DNA of 25,136 bases, taken from positions 1-25,136 of the forward strand of contig NZ_DASZGI010000237.1 of assembly GCF_035938995.1 (NCBI RefSeq), given 5' to 3'. Every line of letters starts with the position of its first letter. The stretch's first letter is position 1. Made by a program: the position numbers and the translations under genes. Origin of the DNA: DASZGI01 sp035938995. Lineage in GTDB: Bacteria > Actinomycetota > Actinomycetes > Streptomycetales > Catenulisporaceae. Positions 8,855 to 15,852 of this stretch are shown here, piece after piece. The notes under the pieces are model-generated. The model did not search any database, had not been told where the DNA came from, and saw only the letters and a list, made by a program, of their open reading frames with translations.

Positions 8855-8875
8855 ATGCAGCAAAGGTCGTCTTAG
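8855..8875 (+). other. Possible six-codon leader peptide (MQQRSS)
   Basis: ATG-CAG-CAA-AGG-TCG-TCT-TAG is preceded by GAGGTGA at 8846-8852, an unusually good ribosome-binding site for such a short frame, and by a promoter-like pair. The next gene in the same direction is tetR, 264 bp on. It may be a translated leader or chance; no attenuator hairpin was found right after it. Confidence 0.25.
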
Positions 8876-9021
8876 TCGCTTCGGCGTCGCGCCCCGGGGT
8901 CTCTCATCGCACAACGGCGCTGCATCCCCTCCCCCGCGCCCCCGTGTGACTCACCCCGCCGACGCGATGACCTGCGCTGACGGCGTCGACACCGGCATCA
9001 ATACCGGCGGACAAACACAAA

Positions 9022-9037
9022 TGTGATGTGGATCACA
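9022..9037. promoter_or_regulatory. CRP/FNR-type binding site (TGTGA-N6-TCACA)
   Basis: TGTGATGTGGATCACA matches the full CRP consensus half-sites with the standard six-base spacer. It lies 11 bp upstream of the first TetR-type palindrome and about 22 bp upstream of the proposed -35, a position suited to activation of the tetR promoter. The regulator would be an actinobacterial Crp homologue encoded elsewhere. Confidence 0.6.
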
Positions 9038-9047
9038 CGCTTCAAGT

Positions 9048-9066
9048 GTACGAAACGGTTTCGTAC
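9048..9066. promoter_or_regulatory. TetR-type operator, copy 1
   Basis: GTACGAAACGGTTTCGTAC is a perfect palindrome with 9-bp arms around a single G. Its right half overlaps the proposed -35 of the tetR promoter. Copy 2 lies 44 bp downstream with two differences. Confidence 0.85.
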
Positions 9067-9087
9067 CGCGTTCTGCTTCAGTAGAGT
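9059..9087 (+). promoter_or_regulatory. Proposed tetR promoter
   Basis: TTTCGT (9059-9064), a 17-bp spacer and TAGAGT (9082-9087). The -10 is good and the -35 poor. The element lies between the two operators, so repressor bound to either or both would block polymerase. Confidence 0.45.
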
Positions 9088-9091
9088 TTCG

Positions 9092-9110
9092 GAACGAAAC
9101 GGTTCCGTAC
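9092..9110. promoter_or_regulatory. TetR-type operator, copy 2
   Basis: GAACGAAACGGTTCCGTAC matches copy 1 at 17 of 19 positions and keeps the dyad except at one outer pair. It covers the expected transcription start and ends 29 bp before the tetR GTG. Confidence 0.8.
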
Positions 9111-9139
9111 TCCCGGTTCCGCGGGAAGGAAAGAACATC

Positions 9140-9799
9140 GTGACCGACACGGAGATCGAACTGTCCGGGCTGGGGCCGGCGGCGGTGAAGACCGCGAAGC
9201 GCGCCCCCGACCGGCGGGAAGCCATCTGTGAGGCGGTGTTCCAGCTGCTCGGCGAAGTCGGGTACGACCGGATGACCATGGACGCCATCGCGACGCGGGC
9301 CCGCGCCAGCAAGGCGACCCTCTACCGGACCTGGCCGGACAAGCCGGGCCTGGTGGCCGAGGCGCTCACCTGGCGCTTCGGGGCCACTCCGGAGGCTCCT
9401 GACACCGGTTCGCTACGCGGGGATCTCATGGCCTTGGTATCTTTCGCGTGTCAGGTCAGCAACAGTCCGGACGGCGAGGTGATGACGGGGGTCATGACCG
9501 CCGCCGCCCGGAACCCGACTCTCGCGCGAACCCTGTACGAATGCACGTTCGAGTCGAAACAGGTCCTCCACGAGACGATCGTGCGCCGCGCCGTGGACCG
9601 CGGGGAACTGTCGTCGCCCACCTGCGCTGGACTGCTGCACGAGGTCATGCACGCCATGATCATCGCGCACAAGCTGACGTCGGCCGAGCCGATGGACGAG
9701 GCGTACGCGGCGCACGTGGTGGACGACGTGCTCATTCCCGTGCTGGCCAACGGCGCCGCCCGGTCCGACCGGTGCGACCCCCCGCCTGACGCCGCCTGA
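9140..9799 (+). CDS. TetR/AcrR-family transcriptional regulator
   Basis: A 219-residue repressor. The N-terminal helix-turn-helix is at about 46-65 (TMDAIATRARASKATLYRTW) after the usual amphipathic helix 1 (25-41). The C-terminal part is the variable ligand and dimer domain. The GTG at 9140 is preferred because GGAAGGAA precedes it at 9124-9131; a longer in-frame start at 9023 would translate through both operators. The two palindromes over its promoter indicate autorepression. The DHA2 exporter follows 96 bp downstream on the same strand, so the regulator probably controls exporter expression in response to a toxic small molecule or metabolite. The inducer is unknown. Confidence 0.95.
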   Translation: MTDTEIELSGLGPAAVKTAKRAPDRREAICEAVFQLLGEVGYDRMTMDAIATRARASKATLYRTWPDKPGLVAEALTWRFGATPEAPDTGSLRGDLMALVSFACQVSNSPDGEVMTGVMTAAARNPTLARTLYECTFESKQVLHETIVRRAVDRGELSSPTCAGLLHEVMHAMIIAHKLTSAEPMDEAYAAHVVDDVLIPVLANGAARSDRCDPPPDAA

Positions 9800-9815
9800 C
9801 GATCTTTGTCGGTGC

Positions 9816-9838
9816 CCGTCCCTAGAGTCGTGGGACGG
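9816..9838. promoter_or_regulatory. Short hairpin in the tetR-exporter gap
   Basis: CCGTCCC (9816-9822) and GGGACGG (9832-9838) pair across a 9-nt loop. It could weaken read-through from tetR or be an unrelated operator. It does not resemble the GAAACGGTT operators. Confidence 0.35.
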
Positions 9839-9895
9839 ACGCTGATCCACCGCGCTCTTCGGGCGCCAGTTCGAAAATCCCTGGGAGGGGAACCC

Positions 9896-11419
9896 ATGTC
9901 CGACAACACCGCCCTCGAAGACGCGACCGGCGCCGGAGCGCACCCACCGGACGCGGCCGCGCCCGACCCGAAGCGGTGGCTGGCGCTCACCGTCGTCCTG
10001 CTCGCCCAGCTCATGGTCGTCCTCGACGGCACCATCGTGAACATCGCCATGCCTTCCGCGCAGAAGGCGCTGCACATCGACGACGCCAACCGGCAGTGGA
10101 TCGTGACGGCCTACACCCTGGCCTTCGGCGGCCTGCTGCTGCTCGGCGGCCGGATCGCGGACTACGTCGGACGCAAGCGCATCTTCCTGATCGGCCTGGT
10201 CGGCTTCGCCGGCGCCTCGGCGCTCGGCGGCGCCGCGCAGAACGAGGCCATGCTCTTCTCCGCGCGCGCCCTGCAAGGCGCGTTCGGCGCGATCCTGGCG
10301 CCGGCGGCTCTGTCCATCGTCACGGTCACCTTCACCGACGTGAAGGACCGGGCCAAGGCCTTCGGCGTGTTCGGCGCCATCTCCGGCGTCGGCGCGGCGA
10401 TCGGCCTTCTGATGGGCGGCCTACTGACCGAGTACGCGAACTGGCGCTGGTGCCTGTTCGTGAACATCGTCGTCGCGGCCATCGCCTTCGCCGCCGCCAT
10501 CCCGATCGTGCAGGAGAGCAAGGCGGAGGGCAACACCCGCTACGACATCCCCGGCACGCTGCTGTCCAGCATCGGCATCGCGGCGCTGGTCTACGGCTTC
10601 ACCGAGGCGGCGAAGACCGGCTGGTCGTCCACCGGCGCGCTGGTCTCGTTCTCGATCGCGGCGGTGCTGCTGGTCGGGTTCGTGTTCCTGGAGAGCCGGC
10701 TCACCAACCCGCTGCTGCCGCTGCGGGTGATCTGGCACCGCAACCGGGGCGGCTCGTACCTGACCTCGATCATCCTGGGCGCGGGCATGCTGGGCATGTT
10801 CCTGTTCATGACCTACTACTTCCAGGGCACCCTGCACTGGTCCCCGCTCAAGACCGGGGTGGCGTACCTGCCGTTCTCCGGAGCGCTGATCGTGATCGCC
10901 GGAGTGGGTAGCGCGCTGCTGCCGCGGGTCGGCCCGCGGGTCATGATGACCTTCGGCGGCCTGCTGGCCACCGGCGCGATGGCCTGGCTGACCCAGCTGC
11001 GCGTGGACTCGTCCTACGCGGGGATGATCCTTCCGGCGTTCATTCTCATGGCGGCGGGCATGGCGTTCGTGTTCGTCCCGCTGGGCAACACCTCGCTGAC
11101 CGGAGTCGCCAACCACGACGCCGGGGTGGCCAGCGCCGTGCTGAACACCACCCAGCAGGTCGGCGGCTCGCTCGGGGTCGCGCTGCTGAACACCGTGTTC
11201 ACCACCGCGGTGGCCAGCTTCATCACGGCGCACGGTCCGGCGCAGGCGGTGCAGGGGGCCATCCACGGCTACAACGTCGCCTTCACCGTGAGCGCGATCC
11301 TGATCGGCCTGTCCACGCTCGTGACGTTCACCATGATCCGCAAGGACTCGCAGAACAGCATCGAGACCGAGCACGTGGACGCCACGGCGGGAACTCCCGC
11401 GCCGGTGCACGTGGGCTGA
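9896..11419 (+). CDS. DHA2-family (EmrB/QacA-type) MFS drug exporter
   Basis: A 507-residue, probably 14-helix proton antiporter that exports drugs or toxic metabolites across the cytoplasmic membrane. TM1 carries the DHA2 signature LDGTIVNIAMPS (43-54, D44), and the TM2-3 loop carries motif A, GGRIADYVGRKR (84-95). Multiple hydrophobic segments follow, with typical late signatures GVASAVLNTTQQVGGSLGVALL. The start at 9896 is chosen for its GGGAGGGG ribosome-binding site at 9883-9890; an upstream frame start at 9806 lies in the intergenic region. It is probably cotranscribed with tetR, since no copy of the operator lies in the 96-bp gap. The substrate is not predictable. Confidence 0.95.
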   Translation: MSDNTALEDATGAGAHPPDAAAPDPKRWLALTVVLLAQLMVVLDGTIVNIAMPSAQKALHIDDANRQWIVTAYTLAFGGLLLLGGRIADYVGRKRIFLIGLVGFAGASALGGAAQNEAMLFSARALQGAFGAILAPAALSIVTVTFTDVKDRAKAFGVFGAISGVGAAIGLLMGGLLTEYANWRWCLFVNIVVAAIAFAAAIPIVQESKAEGNTRYDIPGTLLSSIGIAALVYGFTEAAKTGWSSTGALVSFSIAAVLLVGFVFLESRLTNPLLPLRVIWHRNRGGSYLTSIILGAGMLGMFLFMTYYFQGTLHWSPLKTGVAYLPFSGALIVIAGVGSALLPRVGPRVMMTFGGLLATGAMAWLTQLRVDSSYAGMILPAFILMAAGMAFVFVPLGNTSLTGVANHDAGVASAVLNTTQQVGGSLGVALLNTVFTTAVASFITAHGPAQAVQGAIHGYNVAFTVSAILIGLSTLVTFTMIRKDSQNSIETEHVDATAGTPAPVHVG

Positions 11420-11433
11420 GCGGCCGCGTCGCA

Positions 11434-11477
11434 GCACTCGAATAACGGGTGCTCGACTAACACAGTGCTCGACTAAC
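11434..11477. repeat. 15-16-bp tandem repeat (x3) after the exporter stop
   Basis: GTGCTCGACTAAC occurs at 11449-11461 and 11465-11477, and a diverged copy GCACTCGAATAAC at 11434-11446. The array begins 15 bp past the exporter stop codon and just before the terminator hairpins. Confidence 0.7.
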
Positions 11478-11492
11478 TGCCTGACGCAACAT

Positions 11493-11537
11493 GGACCCGG
11501 TGGTCCGATCTCGCAGGGGGATCGGACCACCGGGTCC
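11493..11537. terminator. Perfect 18-bp stem, bidirectional terminator
   Basis: Arms 11493-11510 and 11520-11537 are perfectly complementary around a 9-nt loop. The hairpin lies between the convergent exporter and lipase genes, so it can stop transcription from both sides. Confidence 0.88.
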
Positions 11538-11552
11538 GCGTGCTATGAGGCG

Positions 11553-11590
11553 TCGGGTGCCGACCGGACTGGGTGGCGGTCGGCACCCGA
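11553..11590. terminator. Second hairpin, 13-bp stem, between convergent genes
   Basis: Arms 11553-11565 and 11578-11590 pair perfectly around a 12-nt loop, 34 bp before the lipase stop codon. It most likely terminates the leftward lipase transcript, in tandem with the stem at 11493-11537. Confidence 0.8.
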
Positions 11591-11623
11591 GGCGGTGTCA
11601 CCTATGCGGGCGCGGCAGCGGCG

Positions 11624-12421
11624 TCACGCGACCGAGGAGAACACCGGATAGTAAGCGCCCGACTGGCCGCTGGCGGTCGGGTGGTAGGAATCGGTCAGGT
11701 CGAACCAGTCGACCGAGTGCAACCACTCGTCGCTGTCGCAGAGCTCGTGCCCGGAGAACGCCGAGCGCACGTCCGCGAACGCGTCGCCGTGGCGCGCCGC
11801 GGCCGACTGGATCACACCGTCGAGGATGTCAGCGGCCTGGTTGAGCACCGTGCGGTCCGTGGTGCTCAGGCCGATGCAGCCCGATGACTTGGACAGGTCG
11901 TAGAGCTCGGGGTAGTCGAGCACGACGACTTGGGCGTTCGGGGCGTGCTGGGCGACCGCGTTCAGGGCGTTGTCGAGCTTGCCCGGCAGCGTGGTCTTCG
12001 CCTGGTTCTCCGCGTTGTCCACCGCGCTGACGCACGACGAGGTGGAGTCGAGGACGCAGGTCTCCATGACGCTGGAGAAGCCGACGTCGTTGCCGCCGAT
12101 CGTGATCGACACCAGGTTGGTGGCGCTGCTGAGCGTGGGCGCCTGGGTGTTGATCACGTCGCTCGTCGTCGCCCCGGAGCAGGCGGCGAAGTCGAACGAG
12201 GCGGGGCTGTCGTGGTTCGTCCACAGCTGGCCGTAGGCGCCGGCGCTGCGGTAGCACGAGCCGCTGGAGCCGTAGTTGCCGGCTCCGAGCCCTGACGAGT
12301 ACGAGTCGCCGAGCGCGGCGTAGTTGAGGCCGGACGCGTGTGCGGCGGCGGGGGCGAACGCGATCGCGGCCGCGGCGGCGGCCGCCGCGGTGAGCGAGGC
12401 GATGAGGACGCGCTGGGGCAT
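11624..12421 (-). CDS. Secreted SGNH/GDSL lipase-esterase
   Basis: A 265-residue exported esterase or lipase of the Streptomyces SGNH type. The Sec signal (1-29) has a long Ala core and ends AHA. Block I is GDSYSSG with nucleophile S40, block III is GGNDVGF (oxyanion Gly and Asn), and block V is DSYHPTASG with H247 of the D-x-x-H dyad. Six cysteines in the mature chain (GSC, AAC, ETC, SSC, SGC, ELC) match the three disulfides of known Streptomyces extracellular lipases. The ATG has CGGAGG six bases upstream on the reverse strand. Likely substrates are acyl esters outside the cell. It forms its own transcript, closed by the hairpins downstream. Confidence 0.95.
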   Translation of the reverse strand: MPQRVLIASLTAAAAAAAAIAFAPAAAHASGLNYAALGDSYSSGLGAGNYGSSGSCYRSAGAYGQLWTNHDSPASFDFAACSGATTSDVINTQAPTLSSATNLVSITIGGNDVGFSSVMETCVLDSTSSCVSAVDNAENQAKTTLPGKLDNALNAVAQHAPNAQVVVLDYPELYDLSKSSGCIGLSTTDRTVLNQAADILDGVIQSAAARHGDAFADVRSAFSGHELCDSDEWLHSVDWFDLTDSYHPTASGQSGAYYPVFSSVA

Positions 12422-12780
12422 CGATGCCTCCGAGAGTGGGGGAGCGCTGAGTTAAGTCAGCGCTGAGCAGCAGCTAACTCATCTGTAACTCGCGAAACGG
12501 GCGCAGAAAAGAGCACATAAGCCGAATACCGAGTTTTTGCCCTAGTGCACAGTGCGTGACACCGGATGCACGGAAACTATTCAGTCGCCTGAGATGATTG
12601 CTCCGCCCCTGTTCCGGGTACCGCGATCGACTACGACGCCGTACATTCCGCGCCGTGCGCGTGACACCGTGTCGCTACCGCTCGGCGCTTGGCCATGTCA
12701 GGGTGCTTGACACGTCAGCCAATGCGGGCTCAGGCGCCGGGGGCGCAAGGCCGGAATCCACGGAAACGAAGGGCTCTGGG
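12422..12780. other. 359-bp divergent intergenic region, lipase to amidohydrolase
   Basis: No gene is supported; an open frame runs in from 12598 but looks like leader sequence. Near the lipase, AGCGCTGAG repeats at 12443-12451 and 12459-12467, and GAGTTA (12449-12454) pairs with TAACTC (12475-12480) as an inverted repeat, with a further TAACTC at 12486-12491. The AT-richer part at 12500-12600 probably contains the promoters. Confidence 0.6.
12443..12491. promoter_or_regulatory. Direct and inverted repeats upstream of the lipase
   Basis: Two AGCGCTGAG copies 16 bp apart overlap an inverted pair GAGTTA/TAACTC with a 20-bp gap, plus a third TAACTC. The array lies 22-70 bp upstream of the lipase start, in its leader or promoter. 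An operator role is inferred. Confidence 0.4.
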
Positions 12781-14439
12781 ATGGTTGATCGCGTAGCGGA
12801 TCTGGTGCTCGTCGGCGGCCACTGCTTCACCTGCGACGCGGCCCGCTCCTGGGCCGACGCGGTCGCGGTGACCGGACGCACCATCTCGGCGGTCGGGGGC
12901 GCCGCAGCGCGCGCCCTCATGGGTCCGCACACCCGCGTGGTCGATTTGGGCGGCCGGCTGCTGCTGCCCGGCTTCGTCGATGCACACGTCCATCCGGTGA
13001 TGGGCGGAGTCGAGCGCCTGCGCTGCGATCTGACCGGTGTGGTCGACGCGGACGACGCGGTGTCGCGGGTCGCGGCGTACGCAGCGGCGCATCCGGAGGT
13101 GCCGTGGATCGTGGGCGGCGGCTGGGCGATGGACCAGTTCCCCGGCGGGTTGCCGCGCCGCGAGGCCCTGGACGCCGTGGTCCCCGACCGGCCGGTGTTC
13201 CTGATCAACCGGGACCACCACGACGCCTGGTGCAACAGCGCCGCGCTGCGGGCGGCCGGAATCCACCGCGACACCCCGGACCCGTCCGGCGGCCGGATCG
13301 CCCGGGACGCCGACGGAGAACCGCTCGGGACGTTGCACGAGGAGGCGGCCGAACTGGTCGGGCGGCAGGCACCGCGGCTCACCTCCGAGGACTATCAGCA
13401 AGCGCTGCTCGAAGGACAGCGCTATCTGCACTCCTTCGGCGTCACCGGATGGCAGGACGCGATCGTCGGCCCCTATCTCGGATATGACGACCTGTTGCCC
13501 GCGTATCTGCGCGCGGCGCGCGAGGACCTGCTCACCGCCCACGTGACCGGCGCGCTCTGGTGGGACCGCAACCGCGGCCTCGAACAGATCGGCGAGCTGG
13601 CCGACCGCCGCGCGCAGGCGGCGGACGCCGGGCGGTTCCGCGCCGGGACCGTGAAGATCATGCAGGACGGGATCTGCGAGAACCTGACCGCGGCGATGCT
13701 GACCCCCTATCTGGACGGCCACGGCCACCAGACCGACGGGTCCGGGTACAGCTATCTCGACGCCAAGCTGCTGGCGGAGGCGGTGACGCGGCTCGGCGCG
13801 CTCGGCTTCCAGGTGCATCTCCACGCGATCGGCGACCGTGGCGTGCGCGAGGCGCTGGACGCCTTCGAGGCCGCGCGCTCCGCCAACGGCCCCTCGCCGC
13901 ACCGGCACCACATCGCGCACATCCAGGTCGTGCACCCGGACGACGTGCCCCGGTTTCGCGAGCTGGGGGTCACCGCGAACATGCAGGCGCTCTGGGCGGC
14001 CGACGACCAGCAGATGCGCGAGCTGAACGAGCCGGTGCTCGGGCCGGAGCGCTACGCCCAGCAGTACCCCTTCGGCGATCTGCACCGTGACGGCGCGATG
14101 CTGGCGGCGGGCAGCGACTGGCCGGTCTCCAGCCCCGATCCGCTCCGCGCGATCCACGTGGCGGTCAACCGGATCGTCCCCGGCGCGCCGCTCGGGACTG
14201 CCGCGTTTCTGCCACACCAGGCGCTCGCCCTCGGCGACGCGGTGGCCGCCTACACGATCGGATCGGCACGCGTGTGCGGCGCCGACGCGCGCACCGGTTC
14301 GCTTGAGGTGGGCAAAGACGCCGACCTCGTGGTGCTGGACCGCGACGTGTTTGCGGCGCCGTCCGACCAGATCGCCGAGGCCCGGGCGCTGATGACGGTG
14401 GCCGCCGGACGCATCGTCCACGAGGCGCCGGGGATCTGA
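12781..14439 (+). CDS. YtcJ-like metal-dependent amidohydrolase
   Basis: A 552-residue amidohydrolase-superfamily enzyme of the YtcJ/NfdA type. It has the split beta-sandwich at both ends and a TIM barrel: GFVDAHVHP (H69, H71), TVKIMQDG (K292, a possible carboxylated lysine), QVHLHAIGDRG (H346 and H348), HHIAHIQ (H376-H380) and AAGSDWPVSSPDP (D446). The tail GSLEVGKDADLVVLD is the classic C-terminal sandwich motif. Related enzymes hydrolyse N-substituted amides and formamides; the substrate here is unknown. The ATG at 12781 was chosen over an open frame from 12598 because family similarity begins there and AAGGG lies just upstream. No partner gene clarifies its role. Confidence 0.93.
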   Translation: MVDRVADLVLVGGHCFTCDAARSWADAVAVTGRTISAVGGAAARALMGPHTRVVDLGGRLLLPGFVDAHVHPVMGGVERLRCDLTGVVDADDAVSRVAAYAAAHPEVPWIVGGGWAMDQFPGGLPRREALDAVVPDRPVFLINRDHHDAWCNSAALRAAGIHRDTPDPSGGRIARDADGEPLGTLHEEAAELVGRQAPRLTSEDYQQALLEGQRYLHSFGVTGWQDAIVGPYLGYDDLLPAYLRAAREDLLTAHVTGALWWDRNRGLEQIGELADRRAQAADAGRFRAGTVKIMQDGICENLTAAMLTPYLDGHGHQTDGSGYSYLDAKLLAEAVTRLGALGFQVHLHAIGDRGVREALDAFEAARSANGPSPHRHHIAHIQVVHPDDVPRFRELGVTANMQALWAADDQQMRELNEPVLGPERYAQQYPFGDLHRDGAMLAAGSDWPVSSPDPLRAIHVAVNRIVPGAPLGTAAFLPHQALALGDAVAAYTIGSARVCGADARTGSLEVGKDADLVVLDRDVFAAPSDQIAEARALMTVAAGRIVHEAPGI

Positions 14440-14523
14440 ACCGGCGGCGGACGCGCCGCGGTACTCCACCGCTTTGTGCACACCAGTGTGTCCTGTCCGC
14501 GGTGAGGCGCGATGATGTGACGC

Positions 14524-15642
14524 ATGCGGATCATCGAACTGCTCGCCGGAGCGTTCATCATCGTCGGCACCTGGACCACGGTGATCGCCACCCTGGTGGT
14601 GCCGCGCGGACTGCGCTCGCGCACCACGAAGCTGGTCCGCGACCTGGTCCGGCTTCCGTTCCAGGCGGTCGCGAACGCGGTGCGCGACTACAACGCGAAG
14701 GACCGGGTGCTGGCCTGGGCCGCCCCGCTGTCCATCCTGGCGAGTCTGCTCAGCTGGCTCGCGGTGTTCATGATCGGATTCGGCCTGCTGCTCGAAGCCC
14801 TGGGCGGGTTCAGCTTCTACGACGCCGTGCGCGAGGCCGGCTCCTCCATCTTCACCCTCGGCTTCGCGAGCCCCACCCGCGACCGGCTGACCGTCGTCGA
14901 CTTCTGCGCGGCCGCGACCGGCCCGGTGGTGATCGGTCTGCAGGTCGGCTACCTGCCCGCGCTCTACGCCGCGTACTCTCGCCGCGAGGCCGAGGTCACC
15001 ATGCTCCAGTCTCGCGCCGGGGTCCCGGCGTGGGGGCCGGAGATCCTCACCCGACACCGCCAGATCCCCGGTCTGCACCTCGGGCTTCCGGCGCTGTACG
15101 AGGGCTGGGAGCGATGGGCCGCGGAGATCTCGGAGAGCCACACCAGCTATCCGGTGCTGATCCACTTCCGCTCGCCGCGCTCCTATCGCAACTGGCTGAT
15201 CGCGCTGCTCGCGGTGATGGACGCGGCCGCGCTGGAGCTGGCGCTCAATCCGTCGACCCCGAATCCGCAGCTGCGTCTGGCGCTGCGGGCCGGATTCAAC
15301 TGCCTGCGCGACATCGCCGACGTCGAGAAGATCGACTACGACCCGGACCCCGACCCGGACGGCCCGATCCATTTGACCTTCGAGGACTTCTCCCAGGGCA
15401 TCGACATGATGCGCTACGGCAACTACCCGATGGAGCGCAGCCCCGAGGATGCCTGGCCGCACTTCCGCGGCTGGCGGGTCAACTACGAGCCGACCGCCTA
15501 CGCGCTGGCCTATCGGATCGACGCGGTCCCGGCGCCGTGGTCCGGCCCGCGCCGCCGCCCCGGGCAGGTTTTCATGGTCCGTACTCCCCGCGACCGTCAG
15601 CCCACGACGACCGCTGCGGCGGCGCGTGGGGACCAAAGCTAG
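14524..15642 (+). CDS. Ion-channel-like membrane protein with pore-loop-like segment and cytoplasmic domain
   Basis: A 372-residue protein with a membrane N-terminal half. There is one helix at about 3-26, a second at about 62-92, a short amphipathic loop with SSIFTLGFAS (107-116), and a third helix at about 122-148. The helix-loop-helix resembles the pore of two-helix potassium channels, with TLGFAS in the place of TVGYGD. The rest (about 150-372) is soluble and includes SYPVLIHFRSPRSYRNWLIALLAVMDAAAL, written here only as a landmark at 196-225. No clear ribosome-binding site precedes the ATG. It follows the amidohydrolase by 84 bp and could be cotranscribed. Ion conduction is an inference; a non-conducting membrane protein is possible. 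Confidence 0.8.
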   Translation: MRIIELLAGAFIIVGTWTTVIATLVVPRGLRSRTTKLVRDLVRLPFQAVANAVRDYNAKDRVLAWAAPLSILASLLSWLAVFMIGFGLLLEALGGFSFYDAVREAGSSIFTLGFASPTRDRLTVVDFCAAATGPVVIGLQVGYLPALYAAYSRREAEVTMLQSRAGVPAWGPEILTRHRQIPGLHLGLPALYEGWERWAAEISESHTSYPVLIHFRSPRSYRNWLIALLAVMDAAALELALNPSTPNPQLRLALRAGFNCLRDIADVEKIDYDPDPDPDGPIHLTFEDFSQGIDMMRYGNYPMERSPEDAWPHFRGWRVNYEPTAYALAYRIDAVPAPWSGPRRRPGQVFMVRTPRDRQPTTTAAAARGDQS

Positions 15643-15668
15643 AACTGTGGCTGCTGACAGTCGGCTGA

Positions 15669-15700
15669 CAAGCTGAAGACACGTCGCCCGCCCCAGCTTG
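15669..15700. terminator. Weak hairpin after the channel-like gene
   Basis: CAAGCTG (15669-15675) and CAGCTTG (15694-15700) form a 7-bp stem with an 18-nt loop, 27 bp past the stop. A long loop and no T-run make it a weak terminator candidate. Confidence 0.3.
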
Positions 15701-15736
15701 GAGCGGACGGTGCTGCTTTATCGCGCCAATCGATCA

Positions 15737-15852
15737 AAGGCCTCAATCGGCACAGGGCACGCCGACTGACGGCTCAGGTCGGATGCATGCCGGGCCGAAG
15801 GCCCTCAGTCGACGCAGGGCACGCCCGGCGGCGCACTGATCGACGGCTCGGG
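15737..15852 (-). repeat. Degenerate duplication of the LCP C-terminal coding tail
   Basis: Reverse-strand sequence 15852-15798 encodes the last residues of the LCP protein (PEPSISAPPGVPCVD-stop). Sequence 15778-15737 repeats it with gaps and would read PEPSVGVPCAD-stop. The two stops are 62 bp apart, so the second copy is out of frame with the gene. Both are followed by GAGGCCTT-like sequence. Confidence 0.75.
15792..15804 (-). terminator. Compact hairpin directly after the LCP stop
   Basis: On the reverse strand GGGCC-TTC-GGCCC begins at the base after the TGA (15805-15807). The 5-bp stem with a 3-nt loop is short but very GC-rich, so it is a possible terminator. Confidence 0.4.

Larger units (their letters stand above)
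8656..9139. other. 484-bp divergent control region between phosphoribosyltransferase and tetR
   Basis: No ordinary gene is visible. It holds a promoter-like pair leading to a six-codon mini-ORF (8780-8875), then about 145 bp of C-rich sequence with nothing recognisable, then a CRP-type box and two TetR-type palindromes before the regulator start at 9140. Confidence 0.7.

Noticed and set aside
9023..9139. Extended N-terminus of the TetR regulator from GTG 9023
   Set aside because: It would translate the CRP box and both operators and adds residues unlike TetR proteins; the start at 9140 has a good ribosome-binding site.
12730..15636. 968-codon open frame antisense to the amidohydrolase and channel-like genes
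   Set aside because: Runs across two well-supported genes and their gap, has His/Arg-rich low-information sequence, and no motif or ribosome-binding site.
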